Positions 1 through 11,245 of a stretch of 64,000 bases of DNA are shown one piece after another. The notes below the pieces were generated by a model. That model saw only the letters and a list, made by a program, of their open reading frames with translations, ran no database searches and was not told where the DNA came from. Position 1 is the stretch's first letter, and every line of letters begins with the position of its first letter. Origin of the DNA: Molossus alvarezi (Eukaryota; Chordata; Mammalia; Chiroptera; Molossidae); NCBI GenBank assembly GCA_037176705.1, contig CM073886.1, forward strand, positions 5,456,001 through 5,520,000, given 5' to 3'. Position numbers and translations under genes: made by a program.

Positions 1-2016
1 GCCACGTCGACAAACAGTTGCTGTGTAATGGAGCGAACTGAAGTCGCGAGGGGACAGGGAAGAGAGCAGGGACTTTCCTGGAGGACGTGACAGGGGAGCC
101 CTGTCTTAAGTGAGTCGGAGTCCCTCTTTTGGAGAGGAGGGGTATATGCCAGTCTGAAAAGCCCCTGGGGCATGATTTTTTTAGGTTGGGTCACCTGAGA
201 CCAAAGATAAGGGCACTGGGGTAAATGCTGGTCACTGGACTGGACTCTGGGCTCATCCACACCACACTCAGCTTTCCCAGACTCACAGAGCACCTCACCT
301 CAGCCTCCCTGGTGCTCGGGCAGAGATGCAGACTCGCTCTTTTACGGGATGAGATGGGCCTCCAGGCTGAGATGTGCTAGCGGACTCGGACTCCGTGAGA
401 CACACGTGATCTCCCCGTTCCCTCGCGCTGCCTCCCAGCACCCAGCCCCACAGAGTGCAGAGCGGTTCAGTGGGTCAGTGGGTGCCCAGGGGCTCCTCAC
501 GCTGCGACATGGACCCGGCTCTTGGCAAACTGGCTGCCTGATAAATAAGGAGACATGTTGCTTTTATCTTTTCTTTTTTTAAAAAAAAGTATATATTCCC
601 CAACCTCCGAAACAAACTCAGAACAATTTTTATTCCATTTCTCTGGTGAGAAATGAAATGCGAATGTGCCATTTGGGATCTATGCTCCTAACTGCTTTTT
701 ACTGACGAGAGTGTCATAAACGGGTTTAGTGTCTCAGATGGAAGGTGTCAGCTGCAGAAGCTTCTGCTGGACGGCGCAGTCGCTCCACTATGTCATGTCG
801 TGAGGGCCGCGGGCTCCTTCGGTCTTTCTGACACACTAGCCTCAGCCCCTGGTTTTCATCCTCATGGTCCAAGGCAGATGCTGGTGCTCCCGCCACCACA
901 TCTATGTTCTGGTCAGAAAGAAGAGGGAAAGAAAGAAGTCAGGAGAATACTCTTCTTGATCAAGTTAACCCATTTGAGGAGATTTTCCAGAAATTCTACC
1001 CAGTAATTTGTGCTCACCTCACTGACCACCTCTACCCGAAACAGAGGCCAGAAAATACGGTTTCTGAGCTGAACACATTGTCTCCCTGACAACCCAGGAT
1101 TTCGATGCTAAGGAAGGAGAGTGGATATTGAGAAGGAAGTTAACCGTCTGTTACAGTGAAGCCCCACGATTTGGAAAGTTGTCTTTAGATTACCGCTATC
1201 TCCCAATCAACTTTCCAGACGGTTCTAGTACCTCCCCCATGGGAGACCTCCAGCTGCTCTCTCTACCCTTTTCGCTTGACTTCTCAGGACACATGCCCCA
1301 GATCAGCCTCTCCCTTCTCACCTCTGAACGTGGGCGAGGTCAAGCTCCCGGGACGTCAGAGTGCAGAGTCAGGACACCTCGGAGTCCGAGCGCTGTCTCT
1401 AGAGCTGCACAGTCAGCACACAGGTGGCAGCAGGAGCCGGCTGGGCACCCCTGCACCATCCCCCGCACCCCGTAAGCGAGTCAGAGGCCCTGGCCCTGCG
1501 CTGCGATGCAGCTGGGGCTGGAACTGGCCGAGTTTCCCCACCTCTCCAGCGAGTCAGACTGCAGCTCACGACAGCATGAGGGGCGCATCACTAAGCATGC
1601 CGTTCGCCTACATTCAGTTGTGTTCTGTTAGAGGAGAGGTGGTTTACATCATGAGTAGTTTTAGCTGACACCTTGCCCCATGAACGTAGGCCCCAGTGAC
1701 CAGGACAAGGTGCCACAGACCTTTGTCCCTCCATCCCTGCTGCTTATCAGTGTGAGCATTTTGACTCCGTGATTGAGATGATCACTTATTGTACACACTC
1801 CATGGCCTCTGAGTGCCAATCAGCTCCTTCCTCGATGCCCAGCTGGGCACCTAACAAGTCGGGAGCACTGGCAGGCAAAGGGTAGTGTTGGACCAAGGGG
1901 ATTGCTCAAGGTGCTTCTTTCTGCCTTTGTCAGGGGCTTGTTGACTTCACAGCCCAGCCTCTGAGGGACGGGTAAGCCCTCTCTATGTGCCCCATCCCAT
2001 GGCATCTGCATCCCCT
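1..2016. other. Unique sequence, no gene recognised
   Basis: I see no recognisable exon, RNA gene or interspersed repeat here. Open frames of up to about 130 codons exist but overlap one another in different frames and have no recognisable domain. A short T/A-rich stretch around 570-595 is the only low-complexity feature. Confidence 0.5.
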
Positions 2017-2127
2017 GCACACGCACACACACATGCACGCACGCACAAGCACACATGTGCACACACACACGCACGAGCACACACACGCGCACACACGTGC
2101 ACACACACGCATGCACGCGCACACACT
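2017..2127. repeat. CA/CG-rich alternating purine-pyrimidine microsatellite
   Basis: About 110 bp of (CA)n interrupted by CG and TG steps, for example 'acgcacacacacatgcacgc'. It is almost perfectly alternating purine-pyrimidine. The open frames crossing it on both strands (His-Thr repeats on +, Cys-Val repeats on -) are by-products of the dinucleotide repeat. Confidence 0.9.
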
Positions 2128-3436
2128 CAGAAGGCAAAGAAGGGACCAGGCCAGGGATGGAAAGTGCCTGGAGAAAAGCGGGGGCCTGGGGAAGGGGGTC
2201 GGAGTGTGTGAGAGGGCTTCCCGTCCTCCCGCTTGCTCCTGTGACACGTGGTTGGTGCCCCTCCTCACTCAGCACTGTTTCTTGGAGATTCGTGTGTGAC
2301 TGACACTTATTTTGCTCCCCTGTGCCTCCGAGGACTGCAGAGGAACCTGTGTGACTGACACGTGTCTGGCTGATCCACATCAGAGGAACATGATTGACGA
2401 CATGTGACTAATTGGATCACGGCCCCCTGATGCCTGCCTGTCTTGTGGGAATGGCCCAACCAGACACCTCGGCTGGAGCTTGTCTGAGGAGGACCAGTCT
2501 GATTGACACAAGCCACCTGTCGCCGGGCCCAGCTCCCAGGCTTCTGGGAAGGGGCGCTGTTCCTCTCCAGGCCTGGAGCAGAGGGTGCACGGGTAGCTTG
2601 TCGGCTGTTTCTGCACAGGCTAACGTAAAATTCCAGATCGAAGTTCATCAGGAAGGAGATAGAAGCGTGTCAAGAAACGTGTGTGACAAACGGTGCACGG
2701 TCACTGAGTGCACACACAGCCCTGGGTTTCCTAGGAGGCAAGGCAAAGAGGCAAAGGGGCGAGGCGTGTGCCTCCGTAGCCACGGCTGTGAGCTCGGGGA
2801 GAGGGCGCCCCCCGCGGAGGCTCTTGCCGCGCGCTGCTCATCAGCGTGATGTGCCCTTGACCGTGATTTCCACGGGAGTCCTGGGGTCTTGTTTTGAATA
2901 ATCTGATAGTTCTCCACCATGCTGGTCTCAGTCCCCTGGCCCATCCCAGGGCAGGACAGTGACCTTTCTGCTCTTGCTGGGGGAGGGCCGGAGTCCATTC
3001 AGCAACATAATCGCTTTACATCTCAGTCGTTAAGATGGTCTTCCGATGAATGGCTTGTCTACAGCCAACACTTGCCCTGTGAGCTCACATCCCAAAGAAC
3101 AAGGGCTGAATCCGAGTCAAATTTCTCTGTCACTTAATCCAACCGGTGACCTATATCAACCTCCCAAATTAGCACTGAGTCAGCTCCCAAAGTCTTCCAT
3201 GGTTCAAAGTAAAGTAATGTAGAGACTGATCTTTAATACAGAGATTCAAATATAGGATGATTTTATCTTTTCTGGGGGACTTTTCCTTGGGGGGAGCTGT
3301 CACCCCTTTTAATGCATATTTGGAGAAGACTTTTCAATTTTGAGCCCAAGGGCATAACCATTAACCTTTTGGAAAATTTTGGCAGCAAAATGGCCCCCAG
3401 GCAACCAAGTGAAAGAACCTTTTGAGTAGGGGTAAC
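2128..3436. other. Unique sequence with small local repeats
   Basis: No gene or known repeat recognised. The 14-mer 'tgtgtgactgacac' occurs twice (2293-2306 and 2348-2361). Around 3416-3570 the phrase 'ccttttgagtagg' occurs on both sides of the next SINE, suggesting that a short tandem duplication existed before the SINE inserted. Confidence 0.45.
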
Positions 3437-3449
3437 TGAGTGAACAGAC

Positions 3450-3541
3450 TTTTTTTTGGTACGTGTTCCTAGCGGGAACCGAACCCGGGACTCTCTGGTC
3501 CACAGGCCGACGCTCCAACCACTGAGCCAAACCGGCCAGGA
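3450..3541 (-). mobile_element. Bat tRNA-derived SINE, 3'-truncated head
   Basis: Reverse complement of the SINE head: 'cctggccggtttggctcag', then a B box of 'ggttcggttcc' type, ending at 'aacacgtacc' followed by a T-run on + (A tail on -). It is flanked by a 13-bp TSD, 3437-3449 and 3542-3554, matching at 11 of 13 positions. Only about 85 nt of the roughly 245-nt element is present. Confidence 0.88.
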
Positions 3542-3840
3542 TGAGTGAATGGACCTTTTGAGTAGGATAACTTACTATTTTCCATTTGGAAGTCAAGATT
3601 TTTTTTTCCAAATGCAAGTTTTCTTTTCGGCATAGTTCGCCTTGAGCTAACTCTGCCTGGCCCCACTCAGCCAGCAGGTCTGGCTGTCCCTCGTGACGGC
3701 ACCCTGACATCCATTGGGTGCAGGAGCACTGGTCTACCCGCTTGATGTGGCGGAAGAACGTTTCCAGTTCATCTAGAAACAGCATCAATTATTGAAAGGC
3801 ACAGTCTCATTTTATGCCATTTAAACAAAATAAAATGTGT

Positions 3841-4066
3841 GGCCAGCCAGTGTGGCTCAGTGGATTGAGCATTATCCCATGGACTGAGAGGTCCCAGTTC
3901 GATTCCCAGTCAAGGCGCATACCTGGGTTTCAGGCTTGATCCCCAGTAGGGGGTGTGCGGGAGACAGCCAATGGACGTTTCTCTCTCATATTGATATTTC
4001 TCTCTCTCTCTCTCCCTTCTTTTTACTCTTTAAAAAAAAAAAACTCAATAAAAAATATTAAAAAAA
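3841..4066 (+). mobile_element. Bat SINE (short-tail subfamily)
   Basis: Starts 'ggccagccagtgtggctcag' (A box 'tggctcagtgg'), has a B box 'agttcgattcc', then the subfamily signature 'atccccagtagggggtgtgc', a CT-rich tract and an A-rich tail. No clear TSD, because both flanks are A-rich. Confidence 0.9.
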
Positions 4067-4532
4067 TAAATTTTGATTTTCTACCCACTCTGATTCTTGC
4101 AGTGAAGTTAGAAAAATGAGAGAGAAAAAGAGAGAGGGGGAGAGAGTAGCTTAAAAGCCTTGACTCAATACAATTACGGTCATATGACTGGGCCCACAAA
4201 TGATTTATATACATGAAATCAAAGCCATTAACATACCGGGTCTTGGTTTATTCGCTCTGACCACTGTCTGTTGAGTGAAAGAGAGTGAAGCCATGAGCAA
4301 TGGTCAGACAAGTGAACTGAAGCTGCTGTCCTCGCGGAGCATCAGAATGAGAGACCCCAATGTCTGTGAAGAGTAATGTGGCGCTGAGATTCCGGGTACT
4401 ATAAAATGGACCAGTGTTGCCCAAACCTTAGACATTCAAGCATCATCTTTGTAATTTTGGTCATATCCACATATCACCTGTACTATTATTACCTTAATCT
4501 TTTCCTTTCCATCAGCTCCTTCTTATTTACTT
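4067..4532. other. Unique sequence
   Basis: Contains a purine-rich run (GAGA) near 4117-4147. No gene or repeat family recognised. Confidence 0.4.
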
Positions 4533-4543
4533 ACATTTATTTT

Positions 4544-4749
4544 TAAATATGTTTTTATTGAATTTTTAGAGAGAGAGAGAGAGAAAAAAAACATTGATGT
4601 GAGAGAAACATCTAATGGCTGCCTCCTGCACGTCCCCTACTGGGGATCAAGCCCACACTCGGGGCATGTGCCCTGACCGGGAATCGAACCAGGATCTCTC
4701 AGTCCATGGGACACACTCAGTCCACTGAGCCACACCAGCCGGACACTCA
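4544..4749 (-). mobile_element. Bat SINE (short-tail subfamily), minus strand
   Basis: Reads in reverse as tail 'tttttattgaatttt', GA-rich tract, 'ctactggggatcaagccc', degenerate B box, then head 'gccacaccagccgg' at the right end. The TSD 'acatttatttt' lies at 4533-4543 and 4750-4760. Confidence 0.9.
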
Positions 4750-4760
4750 ACATTTATTTT

Positions 4761-5440
4761 AAAAGGAAACCTTATGTTTCTATCATACATGGAAAGTCAG
4801 TCTCACTAACCCTGATTAATAAAATACAAAAGCCTAACTATTCCCTTGGGGGGGTCTTTGTCCCATTCCTTTTGTTTCCGAGAGAAGGGGTTTTCACAAA
4901 ACAGTCTGAGACTCCTGTCTGTCTCTCCTCTTCCCAGAGGCGGCAAGAATTTACCTGGTGGTGGGTGCGGCCATTTGTCCACAGTTCCTGATTGGCTGGA
5001 GCTGGTTTATCAAAAATCCTCGTTTTTGTCTCTCTCTCCTTCCCTCTCCACCCAGACTGGAGTCAGGCAGTGGTCTAGGTAAAAGGGTCTGTTCCTCAGA
5101 CTGACACACCTTCAGGTGGGCTGCCCAAGGTGCCAGGGAGGGACCAGGTGGGGAAGGCATCAGTAGCTCCCCTTGACACTAACAAAACCAGGTCTCATCC
5201 TAGACTTTAGTGTAGTAAAAAGGTCACTGCAATCTCCCATCTGCCTGACTTTTTGTCTTTTTCTCAGTTCGTTCAGAATTCAAAGGAAAAAAATAGATCA
5301 TCTCTATCCAAAGAGTTAATGCTAATAATTTATAATACTGGGCAATCAAAACTGAGACCAAAATCGATAGCATTCTGGCAGCCAAATGTTTTCTCCGGGA
5401 GCAGGTGACATTCTGATGTCAAAGCCAGTACAATGGGGCA
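4761..5440. other. Unique sequence
   Basis: No gene or repeat recognised. Small open frames at 4846-5082 (+) and 4951-5160 (-) oppose each other and show no domain. Confidence 0.4.
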
Positions 5441-6372
5441 TCCAAGATGACAGTGGAGCAGGTGGAAGTTACCTCCTCTCGGGTCCAAACTGGCATTACA
5501 ACTGAATTATAGAACAGTTGACCTGAATAACCAACCGAAGACGAGATAAAAAGAAGTCTCGTAACCAAGGATTTACAGAAGAAGCCACATGGAGACGGGT
5601 AGGACAGGCAGAGACGTGGAAAGGGCGGGCCCCAGCCATATGTGGTGGTTGAGAATCAGAGGGACAGCTCAGCTGCAAAAGTTCCCTCTGAGAAGCATGA
5701 ACCCTATGCCAGGGCTTCCCATCCCTGAGTGCCAGAGCCAAGAAGAGGCACCCACGTGACATCTGGCTGTGAAAATCAGTGGGAATCCTGTCCCCCAGGG
5801 AGAGATGGGAGTCTGCTAGAAACCAAGGCACTAGCTTAAAGGTCCAGTGCACAAAATTGTGTTCCCAGCCACTTATGTACCCTGGGCTCCAGCAGAGGGA
5901 GGACAGATCAGATCGGACTAGAGTCATGTGAGGACACACTGGGTCATATGACTCCCGGCAAAGAGCTGAAGGGACAGCTAGCAGGGTTCCTATGCTGAAT
6001 CCCTCTCCTGCACTGCCCACAGATGACATCTCTTCTGGGTGGAGCACTACCCTCCAAAATACATCAGCCTGGGGGAATGCAATAGCCTCACCCTCCTGAC
6101 TCCTTATCACCCCATCCTGTTGAGCTCAAGCCCTGAGGAGGAGTCAGCTGCCTGGGCCATAGGGTAGACTTTCTTGGAGATCTCTTGAGGGCAAACTCAG
6201 GGGGTGTGAGGGATGGAGAGTTGTGGGGCTCTGGGCTGGGGGCTATTACTCCCTCTCCTGCACAACACAGGCCAGAGTGGGCCCTGCACAGCAGAAGCTT
6301 GCCATTTATTGGTGCTACACCCACTGAGGGGAGATGCGTTAGTCTCACCCTCCCAGCTCCCAGTGGCAAGAT
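5441..6372 (+). mobile_element. L1 5'UTR-like block
   Basis: Starts 'caagatgacagtggagcagg', a decayed version of the L1 start 'aagatggcgg..gtagg'. It continues with the typical wording 'attacaactgaattatagaac' and 'agaagccacatggagacggg'. Two related segments (about 5995-6105 and 6240-6360) both contain 'ccctctcctgcac' and 'tctcaccctcc', so the block has internal repetition. It stops where an L1 on the opposite strand begins. Confidence 0.6.
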
Positions 6373-7893
6373 ATACAGGTATTACAGCATCGCTATGTTC
6401 CCTACGCTGCAGTTTACATCCCTGTGACTACTCTGTGACTGCCCCTTTGTGCTTCTAATTTCTTTACCGTTTTCACTCCCCCCCCATGCCCCTCCCATCT
6501 CTCAATTATCACTTTGTTGATTTATTGATACAGTCATTCTGACAGCTGTGAGGTGATATCTCATTGTGGTTTTAATTGGCATTACTCTGACGATTAGTGA
6601 CGTTGAGCATCTCTTCATATGTCATATGTCTATTGGCCATCTGTTTGTCTTCTGTGGAGACGTGTCTATTCAGCTCCTCTGCCCACTTTTTAATTGGATT
6701 GTATGTTGTTCTGCTGTTGAGATGTATGAGTTCTTTATACATTTTGGATATTAACTGTTTATCAGATGTATCATTGGTGAGTATCTTTTCCCAACCAGTA
6801 GGTTGTCTTTACGTTTTATTGATGGTTTCCTTTGCTGTACAAAAACATTTTAGTGTGATGTGGTCCCTTATTTTTTCCTTTGTTTCCCTTGCCTGAGGAA
6901 ATATATCCGAAAAAAAATACTGTTAAGAAAAATACCTGAGATTTTACTGCCTATGTTTTCTTCTAGGAGTTTTACATTTAGGTCTTAATTCATTTAGTTT
7001 ATTATTGTATATGGTGTATATATTGTATATGGTGTATGAGGGTGGTCTAATTTTATTTTATTTTGTATTTATCTGTCCAATTTTCCCAGCACAATTTATT
7101 GAATAGACTGTCTTTACTCCGCTGTATGTTCTTGTCTCCTTTGTCATATGTGAATTGACCACGTAGGTGTAGGTTTCTGGGCTCTTTCTGTTCCAATGAT
7201 CTCTGTGTGTGTTTTTATGTCAGTACCATGCTGCTTTGATTACTGTGGCCTTGTAGTGTGATACCTCCAACTTTGTTCTTCTTTCTCAAGATTTCTGAGG
7301 TTATTCGGGGTCTTTTGTGGCTCCATATAAATTTTTGGATTATTTGTTCTAGTTCTGTGAAAAACAGCATTGGTATTTTGATAGCAGTTGCATTGACCAT
7401 TGACTTCATAGATTGCATTGGGGGGGAGTTATGGACTTTTAATGATGTTAATTCTTCCTACTCATGAACATAGCATATGCTTCCATTTATTGTTATCTTC
7501 TTCATCTTTCTTCAGTATCTTATAGTTTTCTAAGTCAAGTTTTTTGTTTTGTTTTTTTACCTCCTTGGTTAAATTTATTTTTAGGGTGTTTTTTTTAATG
7601 GAATTGTAAATGGGATTGTTTTCTTAGTTTCTCATTCTGATAGTTCATTATTGGTGTATAAAGTCAACCAATTTCTGATTATTTGTATCCTGCTATTTTA
7701 CTGAATTTCTTTGTTGGTTCTAGTAGTTTTTTGGTGGAATCTTTAGGATTCTCTATATACAGTATCATGTCATCTGCAAATAATGACAGTTTACTTCTTC
7801 CTTTCCCATTTGGATGCCTTATATCTTGTTTTGTTGTCTGATTTCTGTGGCTAGGACTTCCAATACTATTTTGAATAAGAGTGGTGAAAGTGG

Positions 7894-8135
7894 CCCTGGC
7901 CAGTGTGACACCGTGGTCAGAACATCAGCCCATGAACAGAAGGATCACAGGTTCGATTCCTGGTCAAGGGCGTATACCTGGGTTGCAGGTTTGATCCCTG
8001 ACCCCAGTTGGGTTGTGTGTGGGAGGCACTTAATGTATCTCACATCAATGTTTTTCTCCCCCCCACCCGTTCCATTCTCTAAAAAAATCAATGGAAATAA
8101 TATCTTAGGATGAGAATTAACAAAACAAAACAGAA
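7894..8135 (+). mobile_element. Bat SINE inserted in L1
   Basis: Begins 'ccctggccagtgtgacacc', with B box 'ggttcgattcc' intact, and ends A-rich. A perfect 17-bp TSD 'aagagtggtgaaagtgg' flanks it at 7877-7893 and 8136-8152 and lies in L1 ORF2 sequence, proving that the SINE is younger than the L1. Confidence 0.95.
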
Positions 8136-8678
8136 AAGAGTGGTGAAAGTGGACATCTCTGTCTTATTTCTGATTTTAAGGGAAACACTTTTAGCTTTTT
8201 CCCACTGTGGATGATGTATCTGCAGGTTTGTCATATATAGCCTTTATTATGTTGAGGTATGATCCCTCTAGTTTCACATTTCTCAAAGTTTTTATCATAA
8301 ATGGGTGCTGGATTTTATCAAATGCTTTTTCTGCATCTATTGATGTGATCACATGATTTTTATCTTTCATTTTGCTTATGCGGTGTATCACAATAATAGA
8401 TTTGCAGACACTGTACCAACCTTGCATCTCAGAAATTAATTCCATTTTATCATGATATATGCTCTTTTTAATGTATTGCGGAGTTTGGTTTGCTAATATT
8501 TTGTTGAGGATTTTTGCATCGATGTTCATCAGGGTTATTGGCCTATAATTTTCCTTGTTTGTAGTGTCTTTATCTGGTTTCAGAATTAGGAGAACACTGG
8601 CCTCGTAACATGAGCTTGGAAGTCTTTCCCCATCTTGAAGTTTTTGGAATAGTTTGAGAAGGATTGAGTGTTAGTTCT

Positions 8679-8945
8679 CGCCCTGGCCAGTTTGGCTCAG
8701 GGATTAGAGCATCTGCCCTCAGACCAGAGAGTCCCGGGTTCGGTTCCCTCTAAGGGCACGTACTTTGGTGGCAATTCGTCCCCGGCCCCTGTTGGGGTCG
8801 TGTGAGTAGCAACCAGTCGATGTGTCTCTCTCACATGGATGTTTCTCTCTCTCTCTCTTCCTCCCTCTCTTCCTCCCACTCTATCTGAAGATAAATGCAA
8901 AAATGTCCTCCGGTGAAGATAAAAAATAATAATAATAAAATAAAA
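8679..8945 (+). mobile_element. Bat SINE (long-tail subfamily) inserted in L1
   Basis: Head 'ccctggccagtttggctcag', B box 'ggttcggttcc', and the long-tail subfamily ending 'gtcctccggtgaagataaaa' before the A tail. TSD 8667-8678 and 8946-8957 (11 of 12 identical). The interrupted sequence is L1 ORF2. Confidence 0.93.
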
Positions 8946-9035
8946 AGTGTTTGTTCTTCTTGAAATGTTTGGTAAAATTCACCTGTGAAGCCATCTTTTG
9001 TGTTTCTTTCTGTGGATTAGGTAGATCTGCTATGA

Positions 9036-11035
9036 CTTCTAGTCTTGTCAGGGTGTCCTTATGTGGTAGGCGGACTGTGGGGCTCAGTGACATAGTCTCC
9101 CTGATCACCTGAGCTGGGTGCTCCAGGAGCATCTCCTGTGTGGGTTGTGTGTGCCTTCCTGTTGTAGTTGAGCTGTTGGCCTGTTCGTTGGCGGGACTGA
9201 CTCTCAGGCTGGCTGGTTGTGAGGACTGGTTGTTATCACTGTGTGAGCTGCTGTTTGTGAGCTGACCCCGTGAAGTGGATTTGCCCCAGCAAGTTTGGGT
9301 GCCTGCTGAGAATTCCCTCTGGGTGTCCTGCTTTAGAGCTAATTAGGTCACGGTTTGTTGTGGTCTGAAGCCAACCACTGGATGTGTTGGGTCTGGGACC
9401 CCTTGGGGGGGACTCTGGTGCAGGTCAATGTCAGACACTGTCTGTGACTGGTCCTGGGCCACCTGTTAGGAGCTACAAAGCAGTCCACTTTGGTAGCTGC
9501 CTGTATCAGGCTGGGGTGCACATGGAAGGGGTCAAGCTGCACACTGATCCTAGCTGCCACCAGAGCTGGGCCTGGAGCCGGTCAGCAAGGCCCAAGGCCA
9601 TGTCTGCATATGCCAGCTGCCCATTAGGCTCAGCATGGAAGAGCCTCCGGTACACAAGTACACAAGTTGCATGAGGCAGGTTCACAGGAAGTCACTGGGT
9701 GGGGGCGAATATTGTTCACAAGGTTAATACAGATTCAAACTTGGTGCCAGTCCTGAGTTTGAGGCCACTCAGCAGAAGTTTCAGGGTACACCAGAGCCAG
9801 CTGCCTGTGAGCACCTTTCTGGGGCTCACTGACCTTTCTGCTGAGGCAAGGTCTCAGGGCGTCACGAGGGTGGAGCCACTAGAGACCATTAGAGTGAAGC
9901 TCTTCCCGAGCGGAGGGGAGACCCAGAGCAGCATCGATGGAGCAGGCTGGGCATGCGGGAAGACGCCTCACCTCGGTACAGCGAACTCGTCCCCCTGTGC
10001 GTCTTGGCAGCACCCTGAGCTCACCCAGACTTCCTCGAGAGTTTCTCAAGAACGACTGCAGTGCGGGCTCAGGCCGACGGCCACTGGCAGACCCCGGAGC
10101 TGTGCACAAGTTGGGTGTGGTGGGGCTCGGGGGTGGCCAGGGCAGAGCCCGTGCAGCTCCCCGGTTCAGTGCTGTGGAGAGGAAGGGCCCAGCCCGGGAG
10201 CAGCGTGGCACTGGCCAGCGTGCGGGAAGGCGGCCCTCACCCTGAAGCCACACCACTCAGTCTCTCCCTGTGTGTCGCTGGCACCCGCCCCCCTGAGTTG
10301 CCCCAGAATTCTTCAATGTTTTTTAAGAAAGACGGCCACGCGGACTCAGGCTGGTTGCCACCGCGGAGTTTACAGCCGTGTATGCGAGTTGGGTAGCGCG
10401 GGGCCTTGGGAGTCAGCAGGACGGGCTGGTCTAGTTTCCTGGGCTGACACTGTATGGGGCGTGCTCGCCCCAGAAAGACGGAGACCGTGGTGTGGGAGAG
10501 GCACTGAGCACAGGGACACTGGCGGCTCCCTCCAGCCTTCTTCCCGCAGCCACGCATCTCAACCTCTCCCTGGCAGGTCCACCCTGCCACTGTCCCTCTG
10601 CTGGAGCCCCGGGCGGGTGGCTGCAAACAAGATTCTGTGCGTGTCCCTTTAAGAGGACATGTTTCCAGCGGTCTTCCATCTCTCCTGGCAGAAGAGCCCT
10701 GCTGGTTTCCACAGCCACACATTACAGGCTCCTCTTCCCAGCACCGGAGCTCTGGGCTGGGACACAGTGTGGGGCTGGGACCTCTCGCTTCTCGGGGGCT
10801 CGCTGCAGCTGAGGTGTCCCTCCAGATTCTCAACCCCTCTCCTGGGGCAGGACCAGCTCTGTGTGCACCTCCGCCCCTCCTGCCAGTTTGATGTGGCTCC
10901 TTCGGTAACCCTCCGTTCCAAGGCTTCTGTTCGCCGGCCTTCAGGTGGTCGTCCACGTTGACTGCCGCGTGATGTAGTGTGATTTCGACGTGGTCACGGG
11001 TGGAGGTGGGCACAGCCTGCACCTACTCTCCCTTC
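9036..11035 (-). promoter_or_regulatory. L1 5'UTR (LINE promoter region), repeated structure
   Basis: GC- and CpG-richer than its surroundings, and leads into the L1 described above. Two segments on +, about 9995-10130 and 10270-10410, share the order 'tgtgtgtc/gcgtctt ggc..cc', 'tttaagaaagac..ggccac', 'gagtt/gaagttgggt', with a spacing near 275 bp, like diverged promoter monomers. Frames of 317 codons (9699-10652, +) and 261 codons (10237-11022, -) cross it. Neither has a recognisable domain, and I do not call them genes. Confidence 0.6.
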
Positions 11036-11089
11036 TTTGAAAGACCCCACAGTAACAATGTTTTAAAAGATCACAAAGGGGCAGGGGAC

Positions 11090-11245
11090 CTGTAGGAGGT
11101 GAAGGATATATTTACTACCTTGTTTGTGGTGGTGGTGTCATGGGCGTATGCGTATGCTCAAACACGCCGAAGTGTGTACACTGAGCACGTGCAGTGTTTT
11201 CTGTATACAATTGTACTTCGACAAAGCTGTAGAGAAATACAGTGG
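11090..11245 (+). mobile_element. Old L1 3'UTR fragment
   Basis: Contains the classic L1M 3'UTR wording 'ttgtttgtggtggtggtgtc' followed by 'gtgtacactgagcacgtgca' and 'caattgtacttcgacaaagc' (compare 'attatacctcaataaagc'). Strongly diverged. Confidence 0.6.

Larger units (their letters stand above)
6510..9035 (-). pseudogene. L1 ORF2 (reverse transcriptase) remnant
   Basis: The clearest stretch is 8191-8529 on -, whose translation has '[19 protein letters not shown]' and the RT block '[16 protein letters not shown]' characteristic of L1 ORF2. Further pieces at 7215-7418 ('[15 protein letters not shown]') belong to the region after the palm. In a living L1 this protein nicks and reverse-transcribes target DNA. 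Here it lacks the endonuclease and C-terminus, and has stops, frameshifts and two SINE insertions, so it is dead. Confidence 0.85.
6373..11035 (-). mobile_element. L1 LINE, internally deleted, interrupted by two SINEs
   Basis: Read on -, it has a 5'UTR of about 2 kb (11035 to about 9030). That joins directly to ORF2 reverse-transcriptase sequence (about 9030 to 6510), and a piece of 3'UTR lies at 6373-6500. ORF1, the ORF2 endonuclease domain and the last part of ORF2 are missing. The 5' end reads 'gggagagtaggtgcaggctg', a decayed L1 start. SINEs at 7894-8135 and 8679-8945 are later insertions with TSDs inside it. Confidence 0.8.

Noticed and set aside
1985..2299. His/Thr-rich open frame
   Set aside because: Translation of a CA microsatellite.
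5441..11035. Twin-priming (5'-inverted) single L1
   Set aside because: The inverted + strand 5'UTR block lies at the 3' end of the minus-strand L1. Twin priming would place it at the 5' end, so two separate insertions fit better.
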